This document shows, in pieces, positions 1 to 10,800 of a stretch of 64,000 nt of DNA. Position numbers and translations under genes: made by a program. The notes below the pieces were generated by a model that saw only the letters and a program-made list of their open reading frames with translations, did not search any database and had not been told where the DNA came from. The DNA comes from Hexactinellida sp. DTS-2022 (lineage: Eukaryota > Porifera > Hexactinellida): positions 682,001 through 746,000 of the forward strand of contig JAPNXP010000009.1 in NCBI GenBank assembly GCA_028753945.1. Direction: 5' to 3'. The first letter of the stretch is position 1. Every line of letters begins with the position of its first letter.

Positions 1-570
1 TCCCTGTTTCACTGCGCTCATTATAGGATATTTTATTTTACTATAGTCCCTTGGGAGAGGTTTAGTCCAATCTTTCTGTTTTGTATTGGATTTTAGTTCA
101 GCCTCGACTGTCAGTATTGGAGCTGTTTCTAAAAACATTTTTTCATCCAATTCATCACAAGATTCTGCTAAGGGAACCTCGTGCTTAGGGAGTATGGTAA
201 CGTTAATTTGCCCCAGAGTTTGTATCTTCTCATTGAATGTAGGATCTAATACTAACTCAATGCCTCTCTCTGGATACTCGTCTTTAATTTGCAATATCTC
301 TTTGTTAACTTTTGCTAACAGACTATGTTCCATAGACTTGAATGCTGCAGTTTGTTGTTTGATGCTTGTTTGTATTTGTTCTATTGCCTGGAGCTTCTGT
401 TTATACTCGACCCGACTAGTTGTGTACTCCCTTTCTGCGGCGTCAAGTTTCGCAGAGAGCTCGTCCTTCCGCCGCTGGAGAGAGAGCTGGTACTCGCCGA
501 ACCTCTTCTCCAGGTCCCGTCGGATTAAACCTGTTCTCGTAAGGAACGGATCCTCAGACTCTGTTGCCAT
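1..570 (-). CDS. Coiled-coil/NHL-like protein, tandem copy, runs off window start
   Basis: N-terminal 190 codons of a second copy of the gene at 1043-2467. The frame stays open from the ATG at 568-570 (minus strand) to base 1, so the gene continues outside the window. Relative to the other copy it has an 18-nt insertion around 345-385 and two 3-nt indels, all multiples of three, which suggests selection on the frame rather than decay. The visible part is the amphipathic, charged coiled-coil region (about residues 15-80) and the linker; the propeller half lies outside. Function is unknown. Family members with a propeller often act as ubiquitin ligases or RNA-binding scaffolds, but no RING is visible here. 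Confidence 0.75.
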   Translation of the reverse strand, partial: MATESEDPFLTRTGLIRRDLEKRFGEYQLSLQRRKDELSAKLDAAEREYTTSRVEYKQKLQAIEQIQTSIKQQTAAFKSMEHSLLAKVNKEILQIKDEYPERGIELVLDPTFNEKIQTLGQINVTILPKHEVPLAESCDELDEKMFLETAPILTVEAELKSNTKQKDWTKPLPRDYSKIKYPIMSAVKQG

Positions 571-743
571 TCCTACCAACCTACAATCTAATTATTTAAG
601 CTAAACTACTACCAGTGGAGTCAGTTAGTTCAATCGTACCACAGTAATCACGTTCATAGATTGCCCCTAAAAACAACCTAATTTATTAAATACAAATGAT
701 TACATCAGTCCGTACTACGAGTATCAGCAAGTTAGGGCTTAAG

Positions 744-815
744 TTATATATCCATAATAGCAGAGCTCTTCAGTTTGGAGTTCCTGATTCTCGTCAGAGC
801 TTTAGAGAGTCTGTC
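744..815 (-). pseudogene. Duplicated C-terminal fragment of the diacylglycerol lipase gene
   Basis: The last 24 or so codons of the lipase at 2630-4783, including its stop codon (744-746), were copied here by the tandem duplication. The match breaks off at 815 and nothing upstream encodes lipase, so this is a truncated fragment. It may still act as 3' sequence for whatever is transcribed here. Bases 816-1042 beyond it are AT-rich and show no gene. Confidence 0.8.
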
Positions 816-1042
816 TAAAGCCGAACAGAAACCATTGCGACTCTGTTTTAATGTTTTTAATACTGCACTGTTGTATATAATTGTACGTATATATCTCCTA
901 CAATAGTATCCTTTCCTTTTCCTATCCTTTATAACTTTGGGCCTTCGAAAAAATACAAAATACGAATAATCACATAATATACAGTATTAGTTTTTGGTTG
1001 TTAGAAAAAAATTCAGTAGATATGTTTACTTCCAATGAAAGA

Positions 1043-2467
1043 TTAATAAATTTGTAGCATATTATCTTTGGAGTAGCACACTACAATTATTTTCTGAGTC
1101 GATTCCTCAACTGCTATTCCTCTAATTGCAAAGCACCCATCGTCGGCCGGATTAGGCTCTATCGAGAATGAGCCCAGCTTGTCGAAGCTTCTTAAAGTAG
1201 GATTCCTTGAAAATGATTTACATTCATTCATATTTGCTTCTCGTATAACGGTAATAATGTGCTCTCCTTGAACCCCATTCAATATAATGAATGAATCAGC
1301 AGTTATGTACATGGCAGTTGGTGGGTTTAGTTGATAATCGAATTCAAAGCATTTTATTTGTAAACCAGATTGTTTTGACAAAATACGAAGTATTGTATCA
1401 CACAAGAGGTATACTCCGTCTTTTGCAACATGTATATCAGCAATCTTAGACTGATTGTTTGTTAGCGTTCTTTTGTAACTGAGGTTCTTATCTAGTACCT
1501 GTACCTTGCTTTCCTCACACACATACACATCTCCGTTTTCTTGATCAGCTGATATTACCGAGGGTCTCTTAAATAAGGTCCCATGCATCCAATGAGATAT
1601 TGAATGGGTGAATTTCGTGTCAGATTTGGAATCTCGATTAAATTTGAAAACAGAATGTTGGAGTTCGGATGAAATGAGTGACGTCACATAGAGTGAATCT
1701 CTGTAGAAGCATACTCCATATGGATATGATAGCACAAATTTAACTATCGATATGGAAAGAAAACGATGTACATTATCTAAGTACTTCCCTTCCTGGCTGT
1801 ATATCTTGACACAGTGGCTCGTTTGATCAGCTATGAATATGTTTCCGGTTTTAGAATCAACAGCTACTTTCTGCGGATACTTTAGACTTTCCGAGAGACC
1901 ATACTCATGAATAGGGCTCTGTCTCACTGCGCTCATTATAGGATCTGTTATTTTACTATAGTCTCTCATTGGGAGAGGTTTAGTCCAATCAGTCTGTTTT
2001 GTATTGGATTTTAGTTCAGCTTCTGTCAGTATTGGAGCAGTTTCTAAAAACATTTTTTCATCCAATTCATCACAAGATTCTGCTAAGGGAGCCTCGTGCT
2101 TAGGGAGTATGGTTACGTTAATTTGCCCCAGAGTTTGTATCTTTTCATTGAATGTAGGATCCAATACTAACTCAATGCCTCTCTCTGGATACTCGTCTTT
2201 AATTTGCAATATCTGTTTGTTAACTTTTGATAACTTACTATGTTTCATAGACTTGAATGCTACAGTTTGTTTTTGTTCTATTGCCTGGAGCTTCTGTTTA
2301 TACTCGACCCGACTAGTTGTGTACTCCCTTTCTGCGGCGTCAAGTTTCGCAGAGAGCTCGTCCTTCCGCCGCTGGAGAGAGAGCTGGTACTCGCCGAACC
2401 TCTTCTCCAGGTCCCGTCGGATTAAACCTGTTCTCGTAAGGAACGGATCCTCACACTCTGTTGCCAT
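1043..2467 (-). CDS. Coiled-coil protein with NHL-like beta-propeller
   Basis: Single-exon gene of 474 residues. I start at the ATG at 2465-2467; the frame opens three codons upstream but only with TTG. Residues about 15-80 are strongly charged and heptad-like (coiled coil). From about residue 190 to the end there are repeated strands of the NHL/six-bladed propeller type, for example P-Q-K-V-A-V-D followed by G-N-I-F-I-A-D-Q, and later G-D-V-Y-V-C-E. No RING or B-box is visible, so it resembles the C-terminal half of TRIM-NHL proteins rather than a full member. A partial paralogue lies at 1-570. Substrate and role cannot be inferred. Confidence 0.7.
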   Translation of the reverse strand: MATECEDPFLTRTGLIRRDLEKRFGEYQLSLQRRKDELSAKLDAAEREYTTSRVEYKQKLQAIEQKQTVAFKSMKHSKLSKVNKQILQIKDEYPERGIELVLDPTFNEKIQTLGQINVTILPKHEAPLAESCDELDEKMFLETAPILTEAELKSNTKQTDWTKPLPMRDYSKITDPIMSAVRQSPIHEYGLSESLKYPQKVAVDSKTGNIFIADQTSHCVKIYSQEGKYLDNVHRFLSISIVKFVLSYPYGVCFYRDSLYVTSLISSELQHSVFKFNRDSKSDTKFTHSISHWMHGTLFKRPSVISADQENGDVYVCEESKVQVLDKNLSYKRTLTNNQSKIADIHVAKDGVYLLCDTILRILSKQSGLQIKCFEFDYQLNPPTAMYITADSFIILNGVQGEHIITVIREANMNECKSFSRNPTLRSFDKLGSFSIEPNPADDGCFAIRGIAVEESTQKIIVVCYSKDNMLQIY

Positions 2468-2701
2468 TCCTACCAACCTACAATCTAATTATTTAAGTTA
2501 ACTGCTAGCAGTTAGTTCAATAATACCACAGTAATCACGTTCATAGATTGTCCCTAAAAACAACCTAATTTATTAAATACAAATGATTACATCAGTCCGT
2601 ACTACGAGTATCAGCAAGTTAGGGCGGAGTTATATATCCATAATAGCAGAGCTCTTCAGTTTGGAGTTCCTGATTCTCGTCAGCGCTTTAGAGAGTCTGT
2701 C
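1918..2701. repeat. Direct tandem duplication, copy 2
   Basis: Partner of the block at 1-815. It includes the start of the NHL-like gene, the 160-bp spacer and the end of the lipase gene. Because this copy is embedded in an intact lipase gene it is probably the ancestral arrangement. Confidence 0.9.
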
Positions 2702-4783
2702 GGGCAGATGGTCTGCCAGCATTGCTGGTCCCACGAGTAGCACCTGGAAGTCGCTGGGCTCTGCCCACTTAAGCGAGTACTCCTTCTTGCGCCAGAATAG
2801 CAGCGGCGACTGCTCGCTAGGAACCATGTACACTATGCGCCCCGGTAGCACCAGCTGTTTGGTAATGCGAGAGGGCGGGACGGGCGAGTAGCCCCTGGCG
2901 GAGTTCCAGAAGGAGTTGAGCATACTGTCGGTCTCGCTGGTTCTCAGAATCCTCTTCCGCAGCTCGCGGTAGGGGCTAATCTTCCTGCACCACAGGCCCA
3001 GGTTTTCTAGAATATTCCGCGTGAGAATGTAGTACTTGGGCTGAGTTTCTAGCTCCAGCAGTCGCACGAGGTTAGCTTTCAGTTCGTGTCCGTTCTGCTC
3101 GCTCAGTCTCGGCACTATGTCCTTCCCCATCACCAGTGACGTCACGAACTCCTTGCTGTATTCGTATGTCTTCTTGCTGACCAGACAGCCCGGGGGCGCG
3201 TACGCGTAGCACTTAACGCTTGGGTAATTAGGCCTTAGGAGGATAGCGAGAACAGAGGCGCATCCGGCCCCCAGCGAGTGTCCCACCAACACGAGCTTAT
3301 AGTCGGGGTGTAGCGCGAACGCTCTCACGAGAATCTCGTCTCGCTCTAGCTTGTTCTGTATCTTCTTCGCTGAGATAACGAACCCTTTGTGGGCGTAGTG
3401 CTCCTCCGAGAATCCCTCGAGGGGCAGTGCCTCCAGAGTGGCGCTTATATCCGTTATGGCATCTTCCAGGGACATGGTGCCTCGACAGGATATCACAACT
3501 GAGGCGCGCGAGTGGTCGAATGCTACAAAGAACGGAGTTTCGTATATTGCATTCTCGAATGAGACGAACAGGACATCTTCCACTCTGAGATTGGCCTGTG
3601 TTAGCAAGCTCCTAAAGTTGAGGAGACAGGAGTTGTCGCCCAACACTGGGACTCCGCCCAACAGAGGGGTGCTACGGTTCGCACTTCCAATATTATGTTT
3701 GTTCCGGAATAACCGCAAATGCCAGGTCAGTGGATTCGTATACACGAAAAGAGGCCACCCATAAGCAGCGCACGCATAGTCCATGTAATGAGCTATGTTA
3801 TCCATGGTGTAGTAGTCATTGGGCTGATGCAAGTCCAGCGCTGGGAGATCGTCTTTGAGGATGTTGTTAAGGAACTGCTCGGGGTCCTGAGTGCTGTCCG
3901 TCTCCTGTAGAGTGTCCATTTTCCTTCTGAGTCGGCCCGGGTCGATCCCGTGGTCCAGCAGCTCCTGCTGCTCGCGCTGCAGCAGCGACAGACCGGCCGC
4001 CACGTCCGAGGGGACCGCGTGGTTCAGGTCGGACAGAATGTTTGCCAGGACGCGTGCCAGGTCCGAGTAGGCGGCCCTGTGCACTTCCTGGTCCCGGGAC
4101 TTGCCCAGACAGCAGCAGAATATCGATATCATGTGCTGCCACTTGCGCTCTGTGTAGTGCAGGGAGCTCTGACTGACCTCCGGGCGTAACAAGGGGACCT
4201 TGTCGCTGTCAACGTTAGTGGCGTTTAATTTCGAACTAATTCCGAAGTCCTTCGGAGTGAAAGGAGTCTTATAGAGACCACACGGGTCGAAGTAGATTAG
4301 CGCCGAGACTGTAAATAGGATAACTAATCCCCAGGCCACGAAGTTTATAGCCAGAGAAATCCAGAACATCCTCTCGACTTGATGGGGCGCACACTTCTCC
4401 ATGTTGTTAGACGCCTGCAGCATGAAGAAGGTTCCGGTTATGGTCCAAATAAGCTCGCACACAAGCACTACGAGACGCAGGTGCAACAGAGTTGGGATTC
4501 GCCTGCGTTTGCGAATGTTCGTAATTGACCCTCTGCTGCTGATCCAGGCGATGGCGCCGTCATTGGTACAGCTCAGCAAGTTAAGGAACAGAATGCCTGC
4601 CAGGTATATGAAGATTAGGGCATTCGCTTGGCACCTCTCTCCGTAAATTAGCTGGAACTTCCATGCGAGAGCGATTATTATAATTGTAGCCAAAGTGCGA
4701 ACGGTGAATGAAGAGATTGCAGGGAAAACCAGGTCATCACTTGCAAATGGCCAACGACGTTTGAAGGCTATTAATGCCGGCAT
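2630..4783 (-). CDS. DAGLB: sn-1-specific diacylglycerol lipase (DAGL alpha/beta family)
   Basis: Intronless, 717 residues, closer in length to vertebrate DAGL-beta (about 670) than DAGL-alpha (about 1040). DAGLs release 2-arachidonoylglycerol from diacylglycerol at the plasma membrane. Four hydrophobic segments fill residues about 25-165, followed by a cytosolic linker and a lipase_3 catalytic domain from about residue 410. The nucleophile is Ser503 in G-H-S-L-G-A-G; the predicted acid is Asp555 in G-K-D-I-V-P, 52 residues on, the same spacing as human DAGL-alpha Ser472/Asp524. The likely histidine (about 694) is in L-A-D-H-L-P-D close to the C terminus. The long Pro-rich tail of DAGL-alpha is absent. 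The beta assignment rests on length only. Confidence 0.9.
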   Translation of the reverse strand: MPALIAFKRRWPFASDDLVFPAISSFTVRTLATIIIIALAWKFQLIYGERCQANALIFIYLAGILFLNLLSCTNDGAIAWISSRGSITNIRKRRRIPTLLHLRLVVLVCELIWTITGTFFMLQASNNMEKCAPHQVERMFWISLAINFVAWGLVILFTVSALIYFDPCGLYKTPFTPKDFGISSKLNATNVDSDKVPLLRPEVSQSSLHYTERKWQHMISIFCCCLGKSRDQEVHRAAYSDLARVLANILSDLNHAVPSDVAAGLSLLQREQQELLDHGIDPGRLRRKMDTLQETDSTQDPEQFLNNILKDDLPALDLHQPNDYYTMDNIAHYMDYACAAYGWPLFVYTNPLTWHLRLFRNKHNIGSANRSTPLLGGVPVLGDNSCLLNFRSLLTQANLRVEDVLFVSFENAIYETPFFVAFDHSRASVVISCRGTMSLEDAITDISATLEALPLEGFSEEHYAHKGFVISAKKIQNKLERDEILVRAFALHPDYKLVLVGHSLGAGCASVLAILLRPNYPSVKCYAYAPPGCLVSKKTYEYSKEFVTSLVMGKDIVPRLSEQNGHELKANLVRLLELETQPKYYILTRNILENLGLWCRKISPYRELRKRILRTSETDSMLNSFWNSARGYSPVPPSRITKQLVLPGRIVYMVPSEQSPLLFWRKKEYSLKWAEPSDFQVLLVGPAMLADHLPDRLSKALTRIRNSKLKSSAIMDI

Positions 4784-4872
4784 TGCTAGTGCTCTGATTC
4801 TATATTGATTGGGCTGAGAGAATAGTTAATACGAATCATAAGACAACAGCATACTAATACAAACCCTTTAAT

Positions 4873-7800
4873 TTATCTAGGACTAGAATTCTCATTCGTG
4901 ATTCTTCCTATTCCTGATTCTACAAGTTGGGAAAAGTGCTTTTTAGCAGGTCTCGCGTTTGAGAATGTGCAATCCGCCTGGTTGTACTGTAGCCTCACGT
5001 AGCCCAAACTCCCGTCGAACCTGTTCTTACAGACTTCCAGTGCTTTCGTTTGTCCGGGGTTCGAGTGCAGTATCATTATATTGTCTGCCTCCTGAATGGC
5101 TTTGGCAGTTCCGTAAATAGAGGATTTCTCTAGAATTACTTCGTCGCGCTCTTTTCGCGGATGCACCACTAGTGACACGTGGACAGCTTTATCAGTCGCG
5201 AATCTTCTCAGCGCGGATACGATCTTATCCTGGACGTGGTACTTATCATTGTAGTACTCGAGCCCAACCATAAACTGCAGGTTGTCCACAATAATGTGTT
5301 CCACGTCATACATGTACACTGCATACCGCATGGTCTCTAGGATCTGCTCTATGTTGGTGGCGCCGTGGAAATTCATAAAGTACATAGGCAGAGCCTCGTA
5401 TTTGTCCGCCCACTCCTCGAATGCCTTGCTCCCGTTCTCGAGGTCTACTCTCGAGAATTGCTTCAGCATTGTCTTGGCTAGTCGGACGGTGCTTATCTCA
5501 AAGCTGCCCCAGAGGGTGCACACGCCCTGGGCGCAGAGGTCCAGCGAGAGCTCGCTCAGCAAAGTCGTCTTTCCAGATCCTTATAACCAAATTAAATTAA
5601 AAATTATAACAATATATTTAGTAACTCGTACTAATTAATTAACGAATTAGTATACAGTAGATACTCGTTAGTACGAACACCAACGGAAAGTAAAATTTAA
5701 AAATGTGTTCGCTTTTCCGGAGTTCGTATTAACCGGAGTAATACCCATTGAATAGCCATTGTAAGTACCTGATTTTGTGGAACTGTTTGTTCGTTTTATC
5801 CGGAATTTGTATTAACCGTGTTCGTACTAACGAGGTTCTACTGTACCTGTTTGCCCGGTGTAAATAGACATTTCCCCCCTGCGGTATCCCTTGAGGATCT
5901 TGTTGAGGTCAGGGTACCTCAGCCAGCTGAGTCCCTTTATCTCGCTCGTGTGGTACATCTCGTACCAAACCTCACTGCGAATGTCTCCAAAAGTAAATAT
6001 TTTATCGTGACGCAGTTTCAGCGCTGACTCTAGGATTTCTCCCAGCTCGATGCCTTGATCCAACAGCTAAACGGAAATTAATATTACCGTAACCATATTA
6101 CGTATTATTATTATAAATACTGCTATTATGTAGTTACTGGCTATTAATTCTAGATTCTTGTTTAACTTAAATTCAGGATTTTAACATTATTTTACTAAAG
6201 TTACAGTTCTAACAAAACTGTCCTTACACTAGGTACCCTAGCTAGACTTGTGTACTGTTGGCAAATGGGAATAGCAGTGGTGCACTATTTCCAGCTGGCC
6301 TCACAGATGCTGCTCTACTTCAGAGCCGTCTACCTGTCGCTTCTGTTCTCGCTAGAAGCGTTGGTGTTTGTCTACAAAGGTCTCGTGCTGCCATACGAGC
6401 CAGTCTCTCTAATTCTCGAGCTTATTCTACTGTTCGTGGTTCTAGCGTTCTTACACACCGCGCACACATACATGAGCATCAAGGGGAACCTCACTTCCAG
6501 GTACCTAGCTCTGGGGGTGGGGCTGGCACTAGTGGTTCCGGTATTCGTTGCAGATCTCTACTTCACGCTCTGGCAAACATACGTGTTGAGAGTTGAGATA
6601 GTACTGTTCAGTGTTGACCTGTGCTTTCTCCTTTTCGGAGGGATAGCACAGTCCATTGTGATTATTGTTAAGAAGGCGACAGAAGTGACGTAATCAGGAA
6701 ATCGCGATTAACAACAACCAAACGACATACAACATTGGTCACTTATACTACTGTATGTATGTATTTAAATTGATGCTATTTTTAACTCAACCAATTAAGG
6801 GCATGCATATTATTTATAATCGTCTTACTAGTAAGAAATTAAATATTTCTTACACTGAGAGGAGTGAAGGGAGTGTTGGGATCCGAGCTAGTTGATTTCC
6901 GTATGATTGAACATCTCTTGAGATTCAGTTTTTTCGCGAACTGTAAGGCGGCTTGCCTGGACCTGAGGTCGTCGCCTAGCCAAAGTATTATTCTGTCGAA
7001 CATCTCGAGTTGCGGGAGGAGCTCGGGAGGGAGAGCAGTGAGCCCCTGCGGGAGAGTCAGCACTGCTGCCTACATAATTACACAATTTATAATACCAAAC
7101 TTACCATCAGTAATACAGTGGATTTCGGCTATAAGCACGTCGTCGGGAACTGCACTTAAGGTACTTATAACCGGCTTGTTCTTATAACCGACATAAATTA
7201 TATAGGGTATATGGCAACCGTTTTCCAACATAGTGTTCTTATATCCGACATCTACTGTACCTGTACAAATTAGCAATTATTTTATCTGCAGAAAACTCGA
7301 CTCTTAATTTGTCCCAAATTTTAAGACAAATAGGAAATAAGAATTTATGGGGAATTTTATTAAGAGACCGAGACCGAAAAAAGTGATTGAGGAATATGAG
7401 AAGGGAGAGTTAATGTTCGGTCCTTACTGGATACGAAATAGAAAAGCTTTCATTGCTGTCAAAACCGTAATTGTGATCACTATAACGGTGTATTATCTTT
7501 TTATCGCCGACTCAGATTGCTTCGGACCAGAACCAACGATTTTGGAACCCATCCGAGCAAAATGGAAAGAGCTTCAAAAGAAATTAATAGCGATAGATCC
7601 TACAGACGAGAGAATTAAATCTAAAATAGAAGAAAAGAGCAGAGCTATGGAGAGTGGCGTATCACAGGAAATAAAAAAAAGATAATGCCACTTTTAATTA
7701 ATTCCAGCAATTAATTTATAATCGATTTTCTCTGTAATTTCGATTTATTAACATTTAATTAAGTATAAATTACTATTTCTCAAGCTACCCTAGCAATGGC

Positions 7801-10800
7801 GACCCACTCACTGAATGGAAAGGAGTCCTTAGGAGCTGTGCCAGCCTCCTCAGCGGAACCGAGAGAGGGACTGGAGTCTGAGCTGAGTCAGAGCCTCTCA
7901 GAGCTCTCCTCGATTGGCAGCTCAACCAAAGGGAAGAAGGGAAAGCGAAGGAAGCATCAATCTTTCCAAACTCTAAATTACTCCAAAAGTGAGGAAATGA
8001 GACCGATCTCTCGAAGCTCTATCTCTTCCGACAAACAATACCAACCAAAGGCTATTCCGCAGCCCCTGCGAGGGACACAGGCAAACAATCTAGATACTAG
8101 ACTGTATTATACGTACGTATATTTATTATTCTATCTAACAGGTGTGCGCGCGCTCATGTCGTGACGGTCTCTTCTATCCCGGAGTAGTTCTCAAGCACAC
8201 CAGTCTGAACCAAGTGTTGGTGCAGTTCGCAGATGGACAGACGGACAGAATGAACGTTAGACTCGTAGTGCCGCGGGGCGGGGCCCGGCCCTGTCCTGTG
8301 CTGCACCCCGGGGACTACGTTCTGGTGCGAGTCAGATCTAAATACGGCCAACATCCCAACCTAAGCACTGGTGAGGTAACTTTAACTAGCGCTCTCTGAG
8401 ACAACCTGTATATTCTGGCATTCTGCAGGTCTCTGCGACTACTTCATTCCAGCGATTCTCCAAATGACTCCTTACAAAGGAGACATGACGTTCCCCCCCT
8501 CCCGAGCCCCGGTGTACGCAGCCACCTCGTTCAACGGGAGACCGGTGTCCAGCTTGCGTGCCGGCATGGTCCGTATTTCCCGTCCCTACTTCCTGTCCGT
8601 GTGTCGCTACATACAGCAGCTGATGCTCGGGCTGTCCACCTCCATAGAGGAGCAGGAGAGACACCCGGCCCTCTCCGAGAGTCCCGAGTTCCGGCAGCTG
8701 CGGCCCCCGTCCCCCTCCACGGACGCGCTCTCTAGGCTGGTGGAGAGGCAGAGCGAGCAGCACTGCGAGCTCATGGAGAGACTATCTCAGGTATGTCCTA
8801 TCCACTCTCTTCCCGCTAAGTTGCTTAATATTTACGTAGGTTATATCTCTCTCTTCCCGGACCTCTGTGGGAGAGACGGGACCCCCTGTCTCCCCTCCGG
8901 ACTCAGAGCACGACTCCCAGGAACAAGAGACCCTCCCACTAACCCCTACCGAGGATATAGAGCTGCTGAGACCCCTCAGCGCCCCGGTACACACCCAGAC
9001 GGGCCCCAGTCTCCCAGAGACGGCCCCATACCTGCTCGAGCAGGGGGTGCAGGCGACGGGAATGCAGGACAAGTGGACGGAGTCCCTGCCCCCCACCTTC
9101 TCGCAGGGCACCAGCACGCAGCTGGACGAGCTCCGGCTGTCTCCCGTCCCGGACCCGCGGCTGGACACTCTGGAGTCCGGTCAGCAGCAGCTGCTGAGGG
9201 GACTGGAGGGGGTCAGCAGAGAGGTCACTGCTCTGAGGGAGGCCCGCGAGGCCGAGACACAGGAGCCCCCCAACGCGTACCTGGTGATGCAGGGGGACGG
9301 CCAGGCGGTACTGGTGTCCGGAGAGGGGATCTCAGAGGGGGAGCAGGAAGAGCTGTCTCTCTCAAAGAGCGACCAACACGCAGGCCCCACCCTCCTTATC
9401 CAGGACCTGACTCCTCCCGCGGAGCAGCTCATCTTCTCCGGCGGAGAGAGCGTGCTGGTGGACACCCGACGGGACGGCTGGTTCTACACAGCCGAGGTGC
9501 TGAGTGCGGACAGCGGGGGACACACGGTACGCACGAAGGTTAACGGACAGACCGTCCGGACGGACACGGACAGCCTGCTGCCGTTCCTGAGCTCGGAGAG
9601 CAGCCTCCCGGAGCTCCGCTCGGAACAGCCGGTCCTAGCGGAGCACCCCTCCTTCCCCGCCTGCTACGCCCCCGGAGTTATCCTCCGTCTCGACAGCGGG
9701 ACCGGTCGGGCCGAGGTCCGCTTCTACGATGACGTCACATGCGAGGTCTCCTGGGCCCGAGTGCAGCCTGTGGACACGGGCGCCTGCGCAGCGCTGAGCG
9801 AGACGGCCGCGCGGTTCGACAGCAGCTGGCTCGCGGAGAGCGTGGTGTGTCGCAGAGAGCACTCGGGCGTGTTCTACTCGGGTCGCGTGGTCGGGAAGTC
9901 GTGGAAGACGCGGCACTACATGGTGCAGTATCCGGACGGGGCGATCGAGGAGCAGTCGATAGTGCACATATTCCGGACTCCGGGCGAGGAGTCTCGCGTA
10001 GAAGAGGGGACATTCGTGCTGGCCAGTCCGGACACGGGTCTGTTCATGCCGGGAGAGGTAACGGAGCGGAGAGAGGGCGCCGCGGTCGTAAAGTTCTGTC
10101 ACGGGGAAGAAAAGGAAATCCCAACGAAAGAGCTGATAGTGATCAGCAAAATGTACTACGATAATATGTTCCTGTTTATCAGCAGTTTGCTGCAGGAGGA
10201 CTGAGATGAGTTATTCTAACTATTTATTTATCCTACTATGCTCTATCATTTGTTATAAGTATTTACTCAAACGCTACAACAATACACACATATACACGAT
10301 CTGTACTGTAATTCGAGTCCCGAGATTTATATAAGAAGCCAGGTATATTATACATGTGAGATTTTCGATATATTTCATGGATTTCTATTACCGGTGGAGG
10401 ATTAAGATTCGGACATAAGGATGAAGTGCTGGCGAACCAGCGCGAGCAGCTGAGCCTTTTTCTCTTTCGATTTGAAACTAATCTTTCTCTCTCTCAGCCA
10501 TTCCCCGAGGCTGGCAATGTTAGCTTTCTCCAGCTGTCCGGCGCGCATCAGCTCCTCCACGCTGGTGGGTCTGCTGACGCGCTGCTTCTTGGGGGCCGGG
10601 GGCCTGCAGGAGGGAGAGGAGGGGGGAGGGGCTCTGGGGGCAGGGGGCAGAGAGCTGCTTGCTATGCTGGGTGTGTCTGGTACCTTGGGACATGATATGG
10701 TAGTATTACTGATGGTAGTATTGCTGTGTAGTGATTTGTTTTGAAAGGGAGGAGTGGACTTTATAGGGGGCTTTATAGGGGGTAGCGACTGGGACTGAGA

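Larger units (their letters stand above)
1..815. repeat. Direct tandem duplication, copy 1
   Basis: Bases 1-815 are highly similar to about 1918-2701. Similarity covers the 5' half of the NHL-like gene, its upstream spacer and the last codons of the diacylglycerol lipase gene, and stops sharply after 815. The duplicated unit therefore started inside or beyond the NHL gene (left of the window) and ended inside the lipase gene. Confidence 0.9.

Noticed and set aside
86..604. Plus-strand open frame, repeated at 2004-2501
   Set aside because: Both are complements of the duplicated NHL-like coding sequence; the minus-strand frame has the coiled-coil/propeller protein.
7070..7276. Minus-strand frame of 68 codons upstream of Twinkle exon 5
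   Set aside because: It is mostly the inverted-repeat element at 7116-7257. The possible splice from it gives the wrong phase for Twinkle; the true previous exon is at 13957-14136.
8464..9543. 359-codon frame overlapping the Tudor-like gene
   Set aside because: Only its first part (to 8790) is the real exon 3; beyond that it runs in another frame of exon 4 and becomes Arg/Gly/Pro-rich nonsense.
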